IMG/VR virus record: IMGVR_UViG_3300008448_000883
Coordinates: 1 to 20,050 of that record
DNA length: 20,050 nt
From: a virus
Strand: one strand, 5' to 3'
Each line of letters begins with the position of its first letter. Position 1 is the stretch's first letter. Below, in pieces: positions 1-7,448 of the stretch. The notes under the pieces were generated by a model that was not told the DNA's origin, did no database searches, and was given only the letters and a program-made list of their open reading frames with translations. The translations under genes were made by a program, and so were the position numbers.

Positions 1-612
1 ATCTCCAGTTACAGGATCAATGCGCTCTCCGCCGCGACTAAAAAGATTGCCAAGAATGTCGGGCAATGTACTGGCATAACGCACAGACGGCTCAGGCAGA
101 TCCTCAAAGCGCATCCCATATCTAGGAACCATGCCTTGATTTTGGAAACGAACAGCACCACGGTCGTCATAATGAATATCTCCACCGCGAGCAAACGCCA
201 CCGCGCCTCCGCCAGCCATGCGCACTGCCGGTTGAGCGCCCATAACATCCTGAGCGGCCAAGGCTTGAGATGCTTGAGGTGCTGCCATGATCCCCGGAGC
301 GTTTAAACGTTGAGCCTGATTCTGGATCAGGCTCATGGGATCAGTCATGGGCTGGGCCATCATGGCCTGAGCCTGCTCTGCCTGACGCCGAGCCATTGCC
401 GCCATCAATTGCTCCCGGGTCGGGCGAGCAAGGTCTTCGGTGACCGTGGTTGACGGTGCTTCTTGGGCAGCCTGATCGCGCATCCGTTTGCGACGACCCA
501 TCTCGGTCACAATAAGATAGGCGGGATACGCGCCACTGGGAGTCTGAACTTCTTGGAGCAGCACTGAATCTTTGACATCCTTCAGTCGCTCTGACAATTG
601 AATCAGATTCAT
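1..612 (-). CDS. N-terminal part of a probable large virion protein, cut by the left edge
   Basis: An uninterrupted reading frame of 204 codons runs from an ATG at 612 to base 1 without a stop, so the C-terminus lies outside the window. The protein starts MNLIQLSERLKDVKDSVLLQ, is highly charged and Gln/Ala/Met-rich to about residue 120, then has a motif MAGGGAVAFARGGD (about residues 128-141) and a region DRGAVRFQNQGMVPRYG. The 5' flank AAGAGAG lies 4 bases before the ATG and serves as ribosome binding site. The gap to the preceding gene is 9 bases. A very similar Gly-Gly motif occurs in the 742-aa protein at 1972-4200, which suggests a shared role in the particle. Large ejected or internal virion proteins of environmental phages often start like this, but no catalytic domain is visible in this fragment, so that assignment is inference. 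Confidence 0.6.
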   Translation of the reverse strand, partial: MNLIQLSERLKDVKDSVLLQEVQTPSGAYPAYLIVTEMGRRKRMRDQAAQEAPSTTVTEDLARPTREQLMAAMARRQAEQAQAMMAQPMTDPMSLIQNQAQRLNAPGIMAAPQASQALAAQDVMGAQPAVRMAGGGAVAFARGGDIHYDDRGAVRFQNQGMVPRYGMRFEDLPEPSVRYASTLPDILGNLFSRGGERIDPVTGD

Positions 613-621
613 AACGCTCTC

Positions 622-1536
622 TTATTTCATGAACTCTCGGTAGATACCGAGGCCCAACAGACCCGGGCCAACCAACTGAGACAACTGACTTGGAGGCGCG
701 TCATACACTGCCTTGCCGCCAGTGGCCGCAAGATTTGCACTACCGCGAAGAATGTCTGACATGAAGCCAAGTTGTTTATACGGGTACTGCTCTTGGGTCA
801 GGAAGTCTTGATATGCAAGGTCTTTTGCTCTCTGCTGCTCTGCCTGCTCAAGACCGCCAAACGCTTCCTGAGCCTTTGCCAGATCAATGCCTGCCTGTTG
901 CTGCGCAGTGCCAAGTTGCCCAAGGGTTTGCCCAGCCTGAATGCCAGTGGCAGCACCGCGAAGGCCAGCCTCTGTTCCAAACTGCATATTCTTCATGGCC
1001 TGCTCATAAGCAGACTGAGTGCCCTTGGCTTGGATGTCCGCCAATTGACCGCCCAAAGCCTTCTCGCGCTCTGTGCTTGCCAAAAGTTGGCGAGCGCCGC
1101 CGTAAGTGCCTTGACGGGCAGCGCCAAGATCAGCGCCCAGTTGAGATTTCTGAGCATCCCGAATAGCCGCCGCCTTTTGCAGTTCAACAACATTCTGCAT
1201 ATACGGAGACATGAATTGCTGCGTAGCGCCGGGGTCTCTGACAGCGTTTAAATATTGCTGACCAGCGCCAAGGGCTGAGATGCCTCCAGCGCCAGCCATG
1301 CCAGTGCCCATATCAAACTGGCCCGGAAGGCCCATGCCTCCAATGGAGGTACGCGCTTGTGTCTGCAGTTCACTGGGGCCGGCAAGCCGTTCTTCACCAT
1401 ACACTTGGTATGGCTTGCTTGTCAGGGCTTCTGTTTTCCCAAGAACGGTTTCCATGTACGGTTTTGCGTACTCTGGAATGGTAACCGTACTCGTTTGAGT
1501 GGGCGCAGAACTGCCGCCGCCGCTGTCAAATGGCAT
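622..1536 (-). CDS. Gln/Ala-rich helical virion-associated protein, function unknown
   Basis: 304 aa. The N-terminus is a short Gly/Ser stretch (DSGGGSSAPTQTS) followed by IPEYAKPYMETVLGKTEALT, then YQVYGEERLAGPS. Residues of about 105-260 are long Ala/Gln/Glu/Lys-rich helices (SPYMQNVVELQKAAAIRDAQ, later EKALGGQLADIQAKG), likely coiled coil. Near the end come an aromatic block YQDFLTQEQYPYKQLGF and a hydrophobic tail LVGPGLLGLGIYREFMK that could pack against a membrane or partner. The gene overlaps the preceding gene by 11 bases, and its AAGGAG ribosome site, 7 bases before the ATG, sits inside that gene's last codons, so the two are translationally coupled. I recognise the general pattern from environmental phage structural regions but know no assigned function. 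Internal or ejection protein is the best guess from composition and position. Confidence 0.55.
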   Translation of the reverse strand: MPFDSGGGSSAPTQTSTVTIPEYAKPYMETVLGKTEALTSKPYQVYGEERLAGPSELQTQARTSIGGMGLPGQFDMGTGMAGAGGISALGAGQQYLNAVRDPGATQQFMSPYMQNVVELQKAAAIRDAQKSQLGADLGAARQGTYGGARQLLASTEREKALGGQLADIQAKGTQSAYEQAMKNMQFGTEAGLRGAATGIQAGQTLGQLGTAQQQAGIDLAKAQEAFGGLEQAEQQRAKDLAYQDFLTQEQYPYKQLGFMSDILRGSANLAATGGKAVYDAPPSQLSQLVGPGLLGLGIYREFMK

Positions 1537-1975
1537 TTAAATGCTCCTTGCGATACTCATCGAATCGCTCAAAAAATGCAGCCTTCCACATTTCTGGCAA
1601 AAATTGTTTTGCCTTCTCCGGGCCTACGCATACATGAATTGCAAAAGCAATGATGTGCCCCGCCGCATATCTCAAAGAATGCGCGATCTCAATTCCATGC
1701 GGATCTTTTTCTTTTTCAAAATGGTTGGCCGTTTCATAGGCGGACACAACCGTAATCCACATTGGGAGAATTGAGTCTTGAATCTTTCTGTAAAAAGGGT
1801 TTGAAGGCAAGTAAACAAGAGCGGTCAAAAACAAATGGTTAATTTGATTGTCGGAAACCGGCTTGTCTTTGTCGATCAGATCATCCCATCCATGCGATAA
1901 ATCGATAAGGGCTTGACACATTTGGAATGCGTCTTGATTGCCGCCAAACCATTCAGTTTTTACTTGGGCATTCAT
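1526..1975 (-). CDS. 149-aa helical phage protein with a DDxxD-like motif, function unknown
   Basis: The start ATG forms a 4-base ATGA overlap with the stop of the 742-aa gene before it, and its end overlaps the next gene by 11 bases, so it is made in coupled fashion within this block. The sequence predicts an all-helical soluble protein without signal peptide. Residues 28-40 read HGWDDLIDKDKPV, followed by a hydrophobic helix NHLFLTALVYLPSNPFYRK. Later parts are IAHSLRYAAGHIIAFAIHVC and a charged C-terminus. The Asp-rich motif (D31, D32, D35) resembles the metal-binding DDxxD signature of isoprenoid synthase-like folds, but the length is about half of such enzymes and the second metal motif is missing, so enzymatic function is unsupported. 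Position suggests a late-expressed, possibly particle-related protein. Confidence 0.5.
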   Translation of the reverse strand: MNAQVKTEWFGGNQDAFQMCQALIDLSHGWDDLIDKDKPVSDNQINHLFLTALVYLPSNPFYRKIQDSILPMWITVVSAYETANHFEKEKDPHGIEIAHSLRYAAGHIIAFAIHVCVGPEKAKQFLPEMWKAAFFERFDEYRKEHLNAI

Positions 1976-4200
1976 GCCGGCATAGACCGTCGAGCATTAA
2001 CCGCAGGGGCTTGGCGCTTTTTGCCTGTGCGTTGCTGACGAATGCGATCCATCATGGCATACAGTTGCTTTGCGCCTGCTTTGCTTGAGCCGTTGCCAAG
2101 ATGACTCACAACATCCGCCGGGATCACAAACTCTCCATCTGCCAGTCGAGCAGGCTGACGGTTGTTGATCGTCGCAGGGATGGAGTCGCTCATGCCATCC
2201 CCGCCGCCCGACAGAAACCTTGGCACAGAGTTTAAACCTCCTCCTGCAAAGTTCTTCATGGCCGCTTGAGACATGGCGCGGGGGTTGCGGTAGTCGGCAA
2301 AATCATACGGATCTGCCATTCGGTTGATGGGCTTACGGACATCGCGGTAACGGGCAATTCCGCCATCGGCCATTTTTTTCTTAATTAAACCGCCGGCTCG
2401 CTCTCCGTCACCGCCGCCACCGCCGTCACCGCCACCACCGCCGTCACCGCCGCCACCGCCACCGTCACCGCTGCCGTCACCGCTGCCGGCATCGCCGGAA
2501 TCACCGGAATCACCAAATCCGCCAAAACCTGTGCCAGCCCCAAGACCTGAGCCAAAACCACTGTCGGCAGATGAAGCATCGCTACCATCGCTACCAAATC
2601 CGCCAAAACCTGTAGCGGCTCCAAGACCCGAGCCAAAACCACTGTCGCTTCCAACGTCACCAAAACCAACGTCCAGCCCGCCAAGGGCGGCGTCAAGACC
2701 GCCTAGTTCTCCCGGGTCGCTGCCCAAACCAAACCCGCCGAAACCCGTATCAGCACTAAGGCCGGAGCCAAAGCCGGAGTCTGGAGATGCGTCTGCGTCT
2801 CCATACCCAGCAAATCCAAGTTCTGCATCAATGCTCGGCCCGGGGTCAGAGTCAACGCCGCCATACGGTGCAAAGCCCAGTTCTGCATCTATTCCTGCAT
2901 CCGGCGCTCCGATGTCGCCCCCTTCGCCTCCCGCGCTTTGGTTTGCCGCTGCTGCCGCTGCTGCTGCCTCTGCTTCCCTAGCGGCGTTGTAGAGACTTGA
3001 ATCTGTTGCTTTCGGCATATAAACGCCGTGATCTTTGCTGCGATACCCTGTAAACGCTTTGAGAGAAATCGGGTCGCGAGCCATCACTTGCATTTTAGAC
3101 AGGTCAAGCGGATTGAGTCCCGCCTGAAGTTGTGTCTGCTGAATGGAACGATATACATTAGCCAACTCAGGGCTGACCCTTGTCGGGCTTGTGTTTAACT
3201 CCAAGCCGTTTGTCGTTTGCTCGGAGCCAAGGCCGGTTGCGCTGACATCCGCCGGCCCGCCTTCAGCAAAAGCCACAATGCCGCCTTGCGCTGCGCGATA
3301 AGGCGTGCCTGCCGTGTATCGATACCGCAGTCGCTCGCGCTCAATGCCGCCGGGATCGGCTGGAGCATCTGATGTATTTGTTACATCCAGTGAGTACGGA
3401 CGGATATAAGACTCTGGTTTTTCAGGTTGCTCAGGCTCCGCAAACATTGCCGGCGCTGTAGCCATTGCAAGGTTCATTTTGTTGCCGCCCAGAAACTCTC
3501 CTGCGGCTTTTGTTGAACCAAATGCCTGTTTGCCGCCCTCAATCAGACGATCAAACTTTTGAGTTGCCGTAAGAGGTTCTGCCAGCGCGGAACTCTCGAA
3601 AGATCCAACCGTCGAATACCCCGGGGCGGAAGCCGGCAAACTGCCAAGGCTAGGAGCCTGCAATCCAGCGGCCTGACTTCCAGAGAGACTTGCTCCGATT
3701 TGAGGCATTGTTGTTTGAGTTGCCGCCTGCGTTGCCGCAGGAGCGGCGTATGCGCCAGTCTCAAGTCCCGGGGTTGCAAACCCGGATGCGGCTGGTGTTG
3801 CATTTGCAACAGACAGGCCGGCAGCGGGGGCGGCAGCAGCAGGGGAGGCAAGATTAGCCATAGTCCCGCCAAGACCAGCACCGCCAGCAGCACCAAGACC
3901 CGCCATCAGGCCTTCTTTTAAACTGCCGGTTGCCAAAGCGCCAAGACCGCCAGTAACCATGCCTGCTTGCAACGCGCTCAATCCAAGCCCAGCAGGGCCG
4001 AGAGCAATACCAGCAATCATAGGCAGCAGGTTTTTGAGGCTGAACGCCTCCGGCATACCCGTATCAGGGTTGACCGTCAGGGTCGTCCCTCCGCTACGCG
4101 CAAGAGCCTGAAGACCACCGACTTCTTGAGGGGACATATGCACCAGCATCGTGTCCCCATGCCTGCCTCGACTTGCCAAGTATTGAGCGGCTTGGTTCAT
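1972..4200 (-). CDS. Large modular Gly-rich virion protein with conserved-looking C-terminal block
   Basis: 742 aa. Residues 15-60 form an opening module (DTMLVHMSPQEVGGLQALA, then NPDTGMPEAFSLKNLLP). Residues 57-115 are hydrophobic and Gly/Ala-rich (MIAGIALGPAGLGLSALQAG) and could enter a membrane. Residues 116-250 are Ala/Pro/Ser/Gln-rich. AQGGIVAFAEGG is at 304-315, a poly-Ala helix at 409-419, Asp/Gly/Phe-rich repeats at about 434-570, and an almost pure Gly/Asp tract at 570-600. The C-terminus has MADGGIARYRD (610-620), FAGGG, and a folded-looking block DGMSDSIPATINNRQPARLA to about residue 725 (LADGEFVIPADVV, LGNGSSKAGAKQLYAMMDRI). I have seen similar C-terminal blocks in environmental phage structural proteins. 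A tape-measure-like or DNA-ejection role is possible but unproven. An AGGG lies 11 bases before the ATG, a rather distant spacing. Confidence 0.55.
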   Translation of the reverse strand: MNQAAQYLASRGRHGDTMLVHMSPQEVGGLQALARSGGTTLTVNPDTGMPEAFSLKNLLPMIAGIALGPAGLGLSALQAGMVTGGLGALATGSLKEGLMAGLGAAGGAGLGGTMANLASPAAAAPAAGLSVANATPAASGFATPGLETGAYAAPAATQAATQTTMPQIGASLSGSQAAGLQAPSLGSLPASAPGYSTVGSFESSALAEPLTATQKFDRLIEGGKQAFGSTKAAGEFLGGNKMNLAMATAPAMFAEPEQPEKPESYIRPYSLDVTNTSDAPADPGGIERERLRYRYTAGTPYRAAQGGIVAFAEGGPADVSATGLGSEQTTNGLELNTSPTRVSPELANVYRSIQQTQLQAGLNPLDLSKMQVMARDPISLKAFTGYRSKDHGVYMPKATDSSLYNAAREAEAAAAAAAANQSAGGEGGDIGAPDAGIDAELGFAPYGGVDSDPGPSIDAELGFAGYGDADASPDSGFGSGLSADTGFGGFGLGSDPGELGGLDAALGGLDVGFGDVGSDSGFGSGLGAATGFGGFGSDGSDASSADSGFGSGLGAGTGFGGFGDSGDSGDAGSGDGSGDGGGGGGDGGGGGDGGGGGDGERAGGLIKKKMADGGIARYRDVRKPINRMADPYDFADYRNPRAMSQAAMKNFAGGGLNSVPRFLSGGGDGMSDSIPATINNRQPARLADGEFVIPADVVSHLGNGSSKAGAKQLYAMMDRIRQQRTGKKRQAPAVNARRSMPA
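2401..2472 (-). repeat. Gly/Asp codon microsatellite inside the 742-aa gene
   Basis: The plus strand shows alternating CCGTCACC and CCGCCACC units. In the coding frame they give runs of Gly interrupted by Asp (residues about 577-600). Units of about 15 to 18 bases repeat imperfectly, so the tract can change length by slippage while keeping frame if whole codons are lost or gained. Confidence 0.85.
2513..2781 (-). repeat. Three copies of a DSGFGSGL/TGFGGFG protein repeat
   Basis: The unit DSGFGSGLGAxTGFGGFG occurs at residues 474-491, 519-536 and 546-563 of the 742-aa protein. The two copies nearest the C-terminus are nearly identical in DNA over about 50 bases (starting near 2513 and 2594 on the plus strand), so they duplicated recently. 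The third (around 2727-2781) has drifted. A related shorter unit, IDAELGFAxYG, occurs twice just before them (residues about 437-446 and 457-466). Confidence 0.8.
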
Positions 4201-4221
4201 GTTGACATTATCCCTGTTAGT

Positions 4222-4229
4222 GTTTAAAC
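4222..4229. promoter_or_regulatory. GTTTAAAC palindrome in the gap before the 742-aa gene
   Basis: The 30-base gap between the genes at 4231-5571 and 1972-4200 contains this perfect 8-base palindrome. Such gaps are rare in this window and two of them hold this sequence. A regulatory role is a guess; no sigma-70 promoter or terminator hairpin is evident beside it. Confidence 0.3.
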
Positions 4230-4230
4230 G

Positions 4231-5571
4231 TCAATCAGTTAGATCGAAGAATGACAAAGCGCCAATGATGTTGTCGCTGCCAGATATTGTTCGTGCGGCC
4301 AGTGTGTACACATCACTTGTGCCGGAGATTGATGCGCCAAGTTGCAGGTCAAAATTGTAATCCGCCCCGGAAGACGCTGCGCTGGAGCCTTGATTACTGC
4401 CTGCGACAAACGAAGTCTCGACAATAGTACCTCCGGTCATCGCTGTTGAGGCAATGTCGTATTCAACATTTGTCGAAAGACTTGACCAAGAGGCTCCCGT
4501 CAAAGCGGACGGGTTCTTGATTAGAGCCACCTCAAAGTCACCCGTAGCGCCGATTGGAAGGGCGGTAAAAATAGACGGGATGACCACCGCACCAAGCGCG
4601 GTGCTTTTCAGGCGGATAGATACCAGCGGCTCAAATGTCGTGCTGACAGATGTTGCCGAAGTCATCCGCGCCCATGTCAGTGCAGACTTTTGATCGTAAC
4701 CGCCTTCTGAAACAACGGAAGAACAAATTTGCGTCAGAGTGGATGCGGATGCAGTGACGCCAGTGTTTTCTATTTCATAACGAACCGGCAGGATTGCCGT
4801 CGTCATGTACACCTTGTCGATATCGTTTGCATTGTTAAACGTGTGGCAAACAATAAACTGACCATTGATCACAAAGCCACATCGAACCGAACCAACTCCA
4901 AGCCATTCAAAGTCCATGTACAGGATTTGAGCCTTGGTGACATCGAGGATTAATTGAGACTCCCCGGTTCCGTCTAATTTGTCGCCATTCCAATTCGCTT
5001 GATCAACGGTTCGCGTGTCGCTTGGCGTCCCTGATGTGTTTGTTCTCAGAACAAAAGACTTGGTCGTGCCGTTGAGTTGGAAAAATACCCCGTTGCTTGT
5101 GTTGAAGTAGCCGACACGCTGCCGAAGGTTGGTCTTGCCCGCATTCATTACGAACGTAGCAAGCACCTCCAAACTTTTCCCGGGCTGATACGGGAAAACC
5201 CGAAATGACTGCCTTACCGCCTTGCTGCCTAACGATGTCGTGACCGCCAAGTCAACGCTCGACTCATTCGCAACGTAAGTGGCAGTGCCGCCAGTGACCA
5301 ACTCTTCGCTGAATTGTGGATCTTTTTGATACCTGTTTTGGCTATCAAAGATCGTGTATGGCTGAGAAATTCTGAGCCTGCCGAACGCATCAAAAGATGT
5401 AGCAGAGAAGGGCTGCATAAACCCGTTGACCTCGTTCGTTAGTGTGTTAAGGAAGTCGTCAAGCAAATTGAAGTAAAGCCGCAACGCACGGACATGGTCT
5501 GTTTGTTGCAGACGGTCATACGCCGGCGGCGGAATTGAAAGAGCCGGCGCTTTGAAGTTTTTGATAATCAC
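4231..5571 (-). CDS. Phage structural protein, probably tail or appendage
   Basis: 446 aa, starting with GTG at 5571 in a GTGA overlap with the stop of the 620-aa gene before it. An AAGGA lies about 9 bases upstream. Residues 1-55 are a helical entry segment (AYDRLQQTDHVRALRLYFNL), as seen on proteins that dock to a tail. From residue 58 the sequence turns beta-rich: SFDAFGRLRISQPYTIFDSQ, then ATYVANESSVDLAV, VRQSFRVFPYQPGKSLEVLA, RQRVGYFNTSNGVFFQLNG. These look like strands of a jelly-roll or lectin-like sandwich. The C-terminal third is Ser/Thr/Ala-rich and ends with SDNIIGALSFFDLTD. The FDAFGRLR...QPYTIFDSQ block resembles virion proteins of cyanophages and other aquatic phages as I remember them. 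No enzyme motif is seen. A coupled partner of the putative hub protein is the most economical reading. Confidence 0.5.
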   Translation of the reverse strand: MIIKNFKAPALSIPPPAYDRLQQTDHVRALRLYFNLLDDFLNTLTNEVNGFMQPFSATSFDAFGRLRISQPYTIFDSQNRYQKDPQFSEELVTGGTATYVANESSVDLAVTTSLGSKAVRQSFRVFPYQPGKSLEVLATFVMNAGKTNLRQRVGYFNTSNGVFFQLNGTTKSFVLRTNTSGTPSDTRTVDQANWNGDKLDGTGESQLILDVTKAQILYMDFEWLGVGSVRCGFVINGQFIVCHTFNNANDIDKVYMTTAILPVRYEIENTGVTASASTLTQICSSVVSEGGYDQKSALTWARMTSATSVSTTFEPLVSIRLKSTALGAVVIPSIFTALPIGATGDFEVALIKNPSALTGASWSSLSTNVEYDIASTAMTGGTIVETSFVAGSNQGSSAASSGADYNFDLQLGASISGTSDVYTLAARTISGSDNIIGALSFFDLTD

Positions 5572-7430
5572 CGCTTGCCGTCCTTGCGCCCGTCAACCCT
5601 CGGGAGGCCCATTTGCCACATCACCCCAAGATCCTCGGAGTAGATTTTAAGGCCCATTTGCCGCGCCCTAGCCCGGATAAAAATTTGCGCCGTGTACTGC
5701 TCAACGGGCACTGTGGTTGACAGTTCAATTTCCGGCTGATTTGCGCTGATGTAATCAGATCCGGGGAAGTTCCTTGGCTTAACGGTCATGTAAACCTTGG
5801 GCGCAAGAGATGTTGAGCCGGCAAAGTTGATGTCAGGAATAATTCTCCTGATCAAAAGAAACTCTTCGCCATCAACAAGGTCAGAGTCGGCAGATGTGAT
5901 GTAAGAGATCATCGGCGCATCGTCATCGTCTACGCCGTATTCATGGTTGTAGAGATAAGGCCTCTTAACTGCCATCGGATATTCACGCAAAGCGGAGTCA
6001 AGCCAAGCGGTTCTTTCCAGTGTGCCGTAGTACCAAAGTTGTTCTGCGTAGTTGTAAATGACATAACTGTCAGGAACCAAACTTCCGCCGGTCGGATAGA
6101 ACCACCAAACCTCATTCCATTTTTCGTTTGTTCCTGAAATAACCTGCTCTCGCTGGGCGTAATTCAGGTTATTAAATACTTGATTTCTCAATGTACATGG
6201 CAGCGTTTCAACCCTGCCGTTGTACGCATAAAACTTGTCAATGCCCATCCAATATGCAACGTTGTTTGCAACCGAAATGGACTTTGCGCTTGCAACAGAA
6301 ATGTTCTCCCCGGTTTCTTGGAATGCAAAAACATCGGTCGTCCCAGTAAATTGCATTGAGTAAAAGGTTGAGTCGGTGAGGACGAAAATCTCTTGCCGTG
6401 TTGTAATCGCCCGGACAATTTTTGAGCCGCGAGACAGTCTGTAAAAACCAGCGGAATTTGTTGGAGACGGCGTCCAGTTCAATGGCTGTCCTTGAGATGC
6501 CCATCGAATTAGCATCGGGTCAAAATCAGCAGACCCAAATTGAGTTGCTCCGAACGCGCAAAGATGCCGGTCGTTTTGAGAAACAAGTAACTGCATAACC
6601 TCTGCCGGAACATCAGCCCCGACAAAACCTGCGGATGTCGCGGCGGTTGCCATTGCAATGGCTCGCGTTGTAAACGAAGAGTCGTATGCCCAGTAATACG
6701 GAGTGCCATTTTTGATGTTCATGACCGTGTCGTCATCGAACTGGTCATACCACCAATCACGCTGTTGGATGTTTAGGGGTTCTATAGTGCCCGTACCCCA
6801 TCCCAAACGGCTCCAAACGCCAGAACTCCAGCCGTATCCAAAGTAACCAACCTCTGCCCCAACATCAATTAAACAGGTTGCCGTTATCCCTGTTCCGCCG
6901 CCAGTCGCCGTGCTGGTTGCTTCTGTTGTGACTTGAACCTGAAAGTTGTCGCTGTCGATGACCGAGTAAACGGTAAATTCTGTATTAAATTCGCTTGCCG
7001 GTATTCCGCCAATTGGGCCAACAACGCCAGAAAAAATTACCAACTGGCCTTCATTTGGGATGTTGTGCCCCACGATGTTGACATTGACAATGTTTGAGCC
7101 AATCGATGTATCAAAACAGTTGTCAGTGGCAGGTGACGTAAAAACATCGCGCACCGGAGTCAGGTCTTTAAGATTGCCGCCAACCTCTGCGTACAGATGA
7201 TTGTTTGTGCCAAGCCAGAGAATGTTGTTGCTGTCGCTCGAAACGTAATTGAACATATTCCGGCATACGCCGGTCATCGATATCGTGGGCTGACGCGCCC
7301 ACCCGCCAATCTTTTGCGGGTAGCCAGACAAAAAGCGAATCTTCTCTGACTCGTAATAACCGCCTTCGTTCGAGTAATTGGTTGTGTCGCGATTGATTCC
7401 GGGCTTGAGTTTGAATTTGCTAAATGTCAT
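5568..7430 (-). CDS. Putative tail hub / packaged-DNA stabilisation protein (P22 gp10-like)
   Basis: 620 aa. It opens with FKLKPGINRDTTNYSNEGGY and YESEKIRFLSGYPQKIGGWA, a beginning typical of the phage stabilisation/tail hub proteins that close the portal channel in short-tailed phages. Repeated strands with aromatic pairs follow (NILWLGTNNHLYAEVGG, VGYFGYGWSSGVWSRLGWG, DRHLCAFGA, ITTRQEIFVLTDSTFYSMQF, VAYWMGIDKFYAYNGRVETL), consistent with propeller-like blades. Residues of about 96-190 (VNIVGHNIPNEGQLVIFSG, FTVYSVIDSDNFQVQV) look like an inserted beta-sandwich. The C-terminus (VPVEQYTAQIFIRARARQMG) is strand-rich. No Shine-Dalgarno is visible before the ATG; the 18-base gap upstream holds GTTTAAAC. 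The assignment to this family is from pattern memory, not a search. Its position after the lysis genes and before the coupled 446-aa protein fits a tail module. Confidence 0.5.
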   Translation of the reverse strand: MTFSKFKLKPGINRDTTNYSNEGGYYESEKIRFLSGYPQKIGGWARQPTISMTGVCRNMFNYVSSDSNNILWLGTNNHLYAEVGGNLKDLTPVRDVFTSPATDNCFDTSIGSNIVNVNIVGHNIPNEGQLVIFSGVVGPIGGIPASEFNTEFTVYSVIDSDNFQVQVTTEATSTATGGGTGITATCLIDVGAEVGYFGYGWSSGVWSRLGWGTGTIEPLNIQQRDWWYDQFDDDTVMNIKNGTPYYWAYDSSFTTRAIAMATAATSAGFVGADVPAEVMQLLVSQNDRHLCAFGATQFGSADFDPMLIRWASQGQPLNWTPSPTNSAGFYRLSRGSKIVRAITTRQEIFVLTDSTFYSMQFTGTTDVFAFQETGENISVASAKSISVANNVAYWMGIDKFYAYNGRVETLPCTLRNQVFNNLNYAQREQVISGTNEKWNEVWWFYPTGGSLVPDSYVIYNYAEQLWYYGTLERTAWLDSALREYPMAVKRPYLYNHEYGVDDDDAPMISYITSADSDLVDGEEFLLIRRIIPDINFAGSTSLAPKVYMTVKPRNFPGSDYISANQPEIELSTTVPVEQYTAQIFIRARARQMGLKIYSEDLGVMWQMGLPRVDGRKDGKR

Positions 7431-7433
7431 GGC

Positions 7434-7441
7434 GTTTAAAC
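7434..7441. promoter_or_regulatory. GTTTAAAC palindrome 3 bases before the hub gene start
   Basis: It occupies most of the 18-base gap between the endolysin stop and the ATG at 7430, where a ribosome binding site would be expected but none is seen. It could affect initiation or be a recognition site for a protein; this is inference. Confidence 0.3.
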
Positions 7442-7448
7442 TTTGTGT

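Noticed and set aside
9-248. 79-aa minus-strand ORF
   Set aside because: It lies in a different frame inside the partial gene at 1-612, which has a ribosome site and matching motifs; the 79-aa product shows no family features.
636-651. Inverted repeat CTCGGTAGATACCGAG near the end of the 304-aa gene
   Set aside because: It lies inside the coding region with no following U-tract, so it is not an intrinsic terminator.
1526-1536. 11-base gene overlap as a possible programmed frameshift
   Set aside because: No slippery heptamer is seen and the second gene has its own well-placed AAGGAG and ATG, so ordinary coupling explains it.
2531-2992. 153-aa plus-strand ORF rich in Pro, Ser and Ala
   Set aside because: It is the antisense of the Gly/Asp repeats of the 742-aa gene; the composition is a by-product of the repeated codons.
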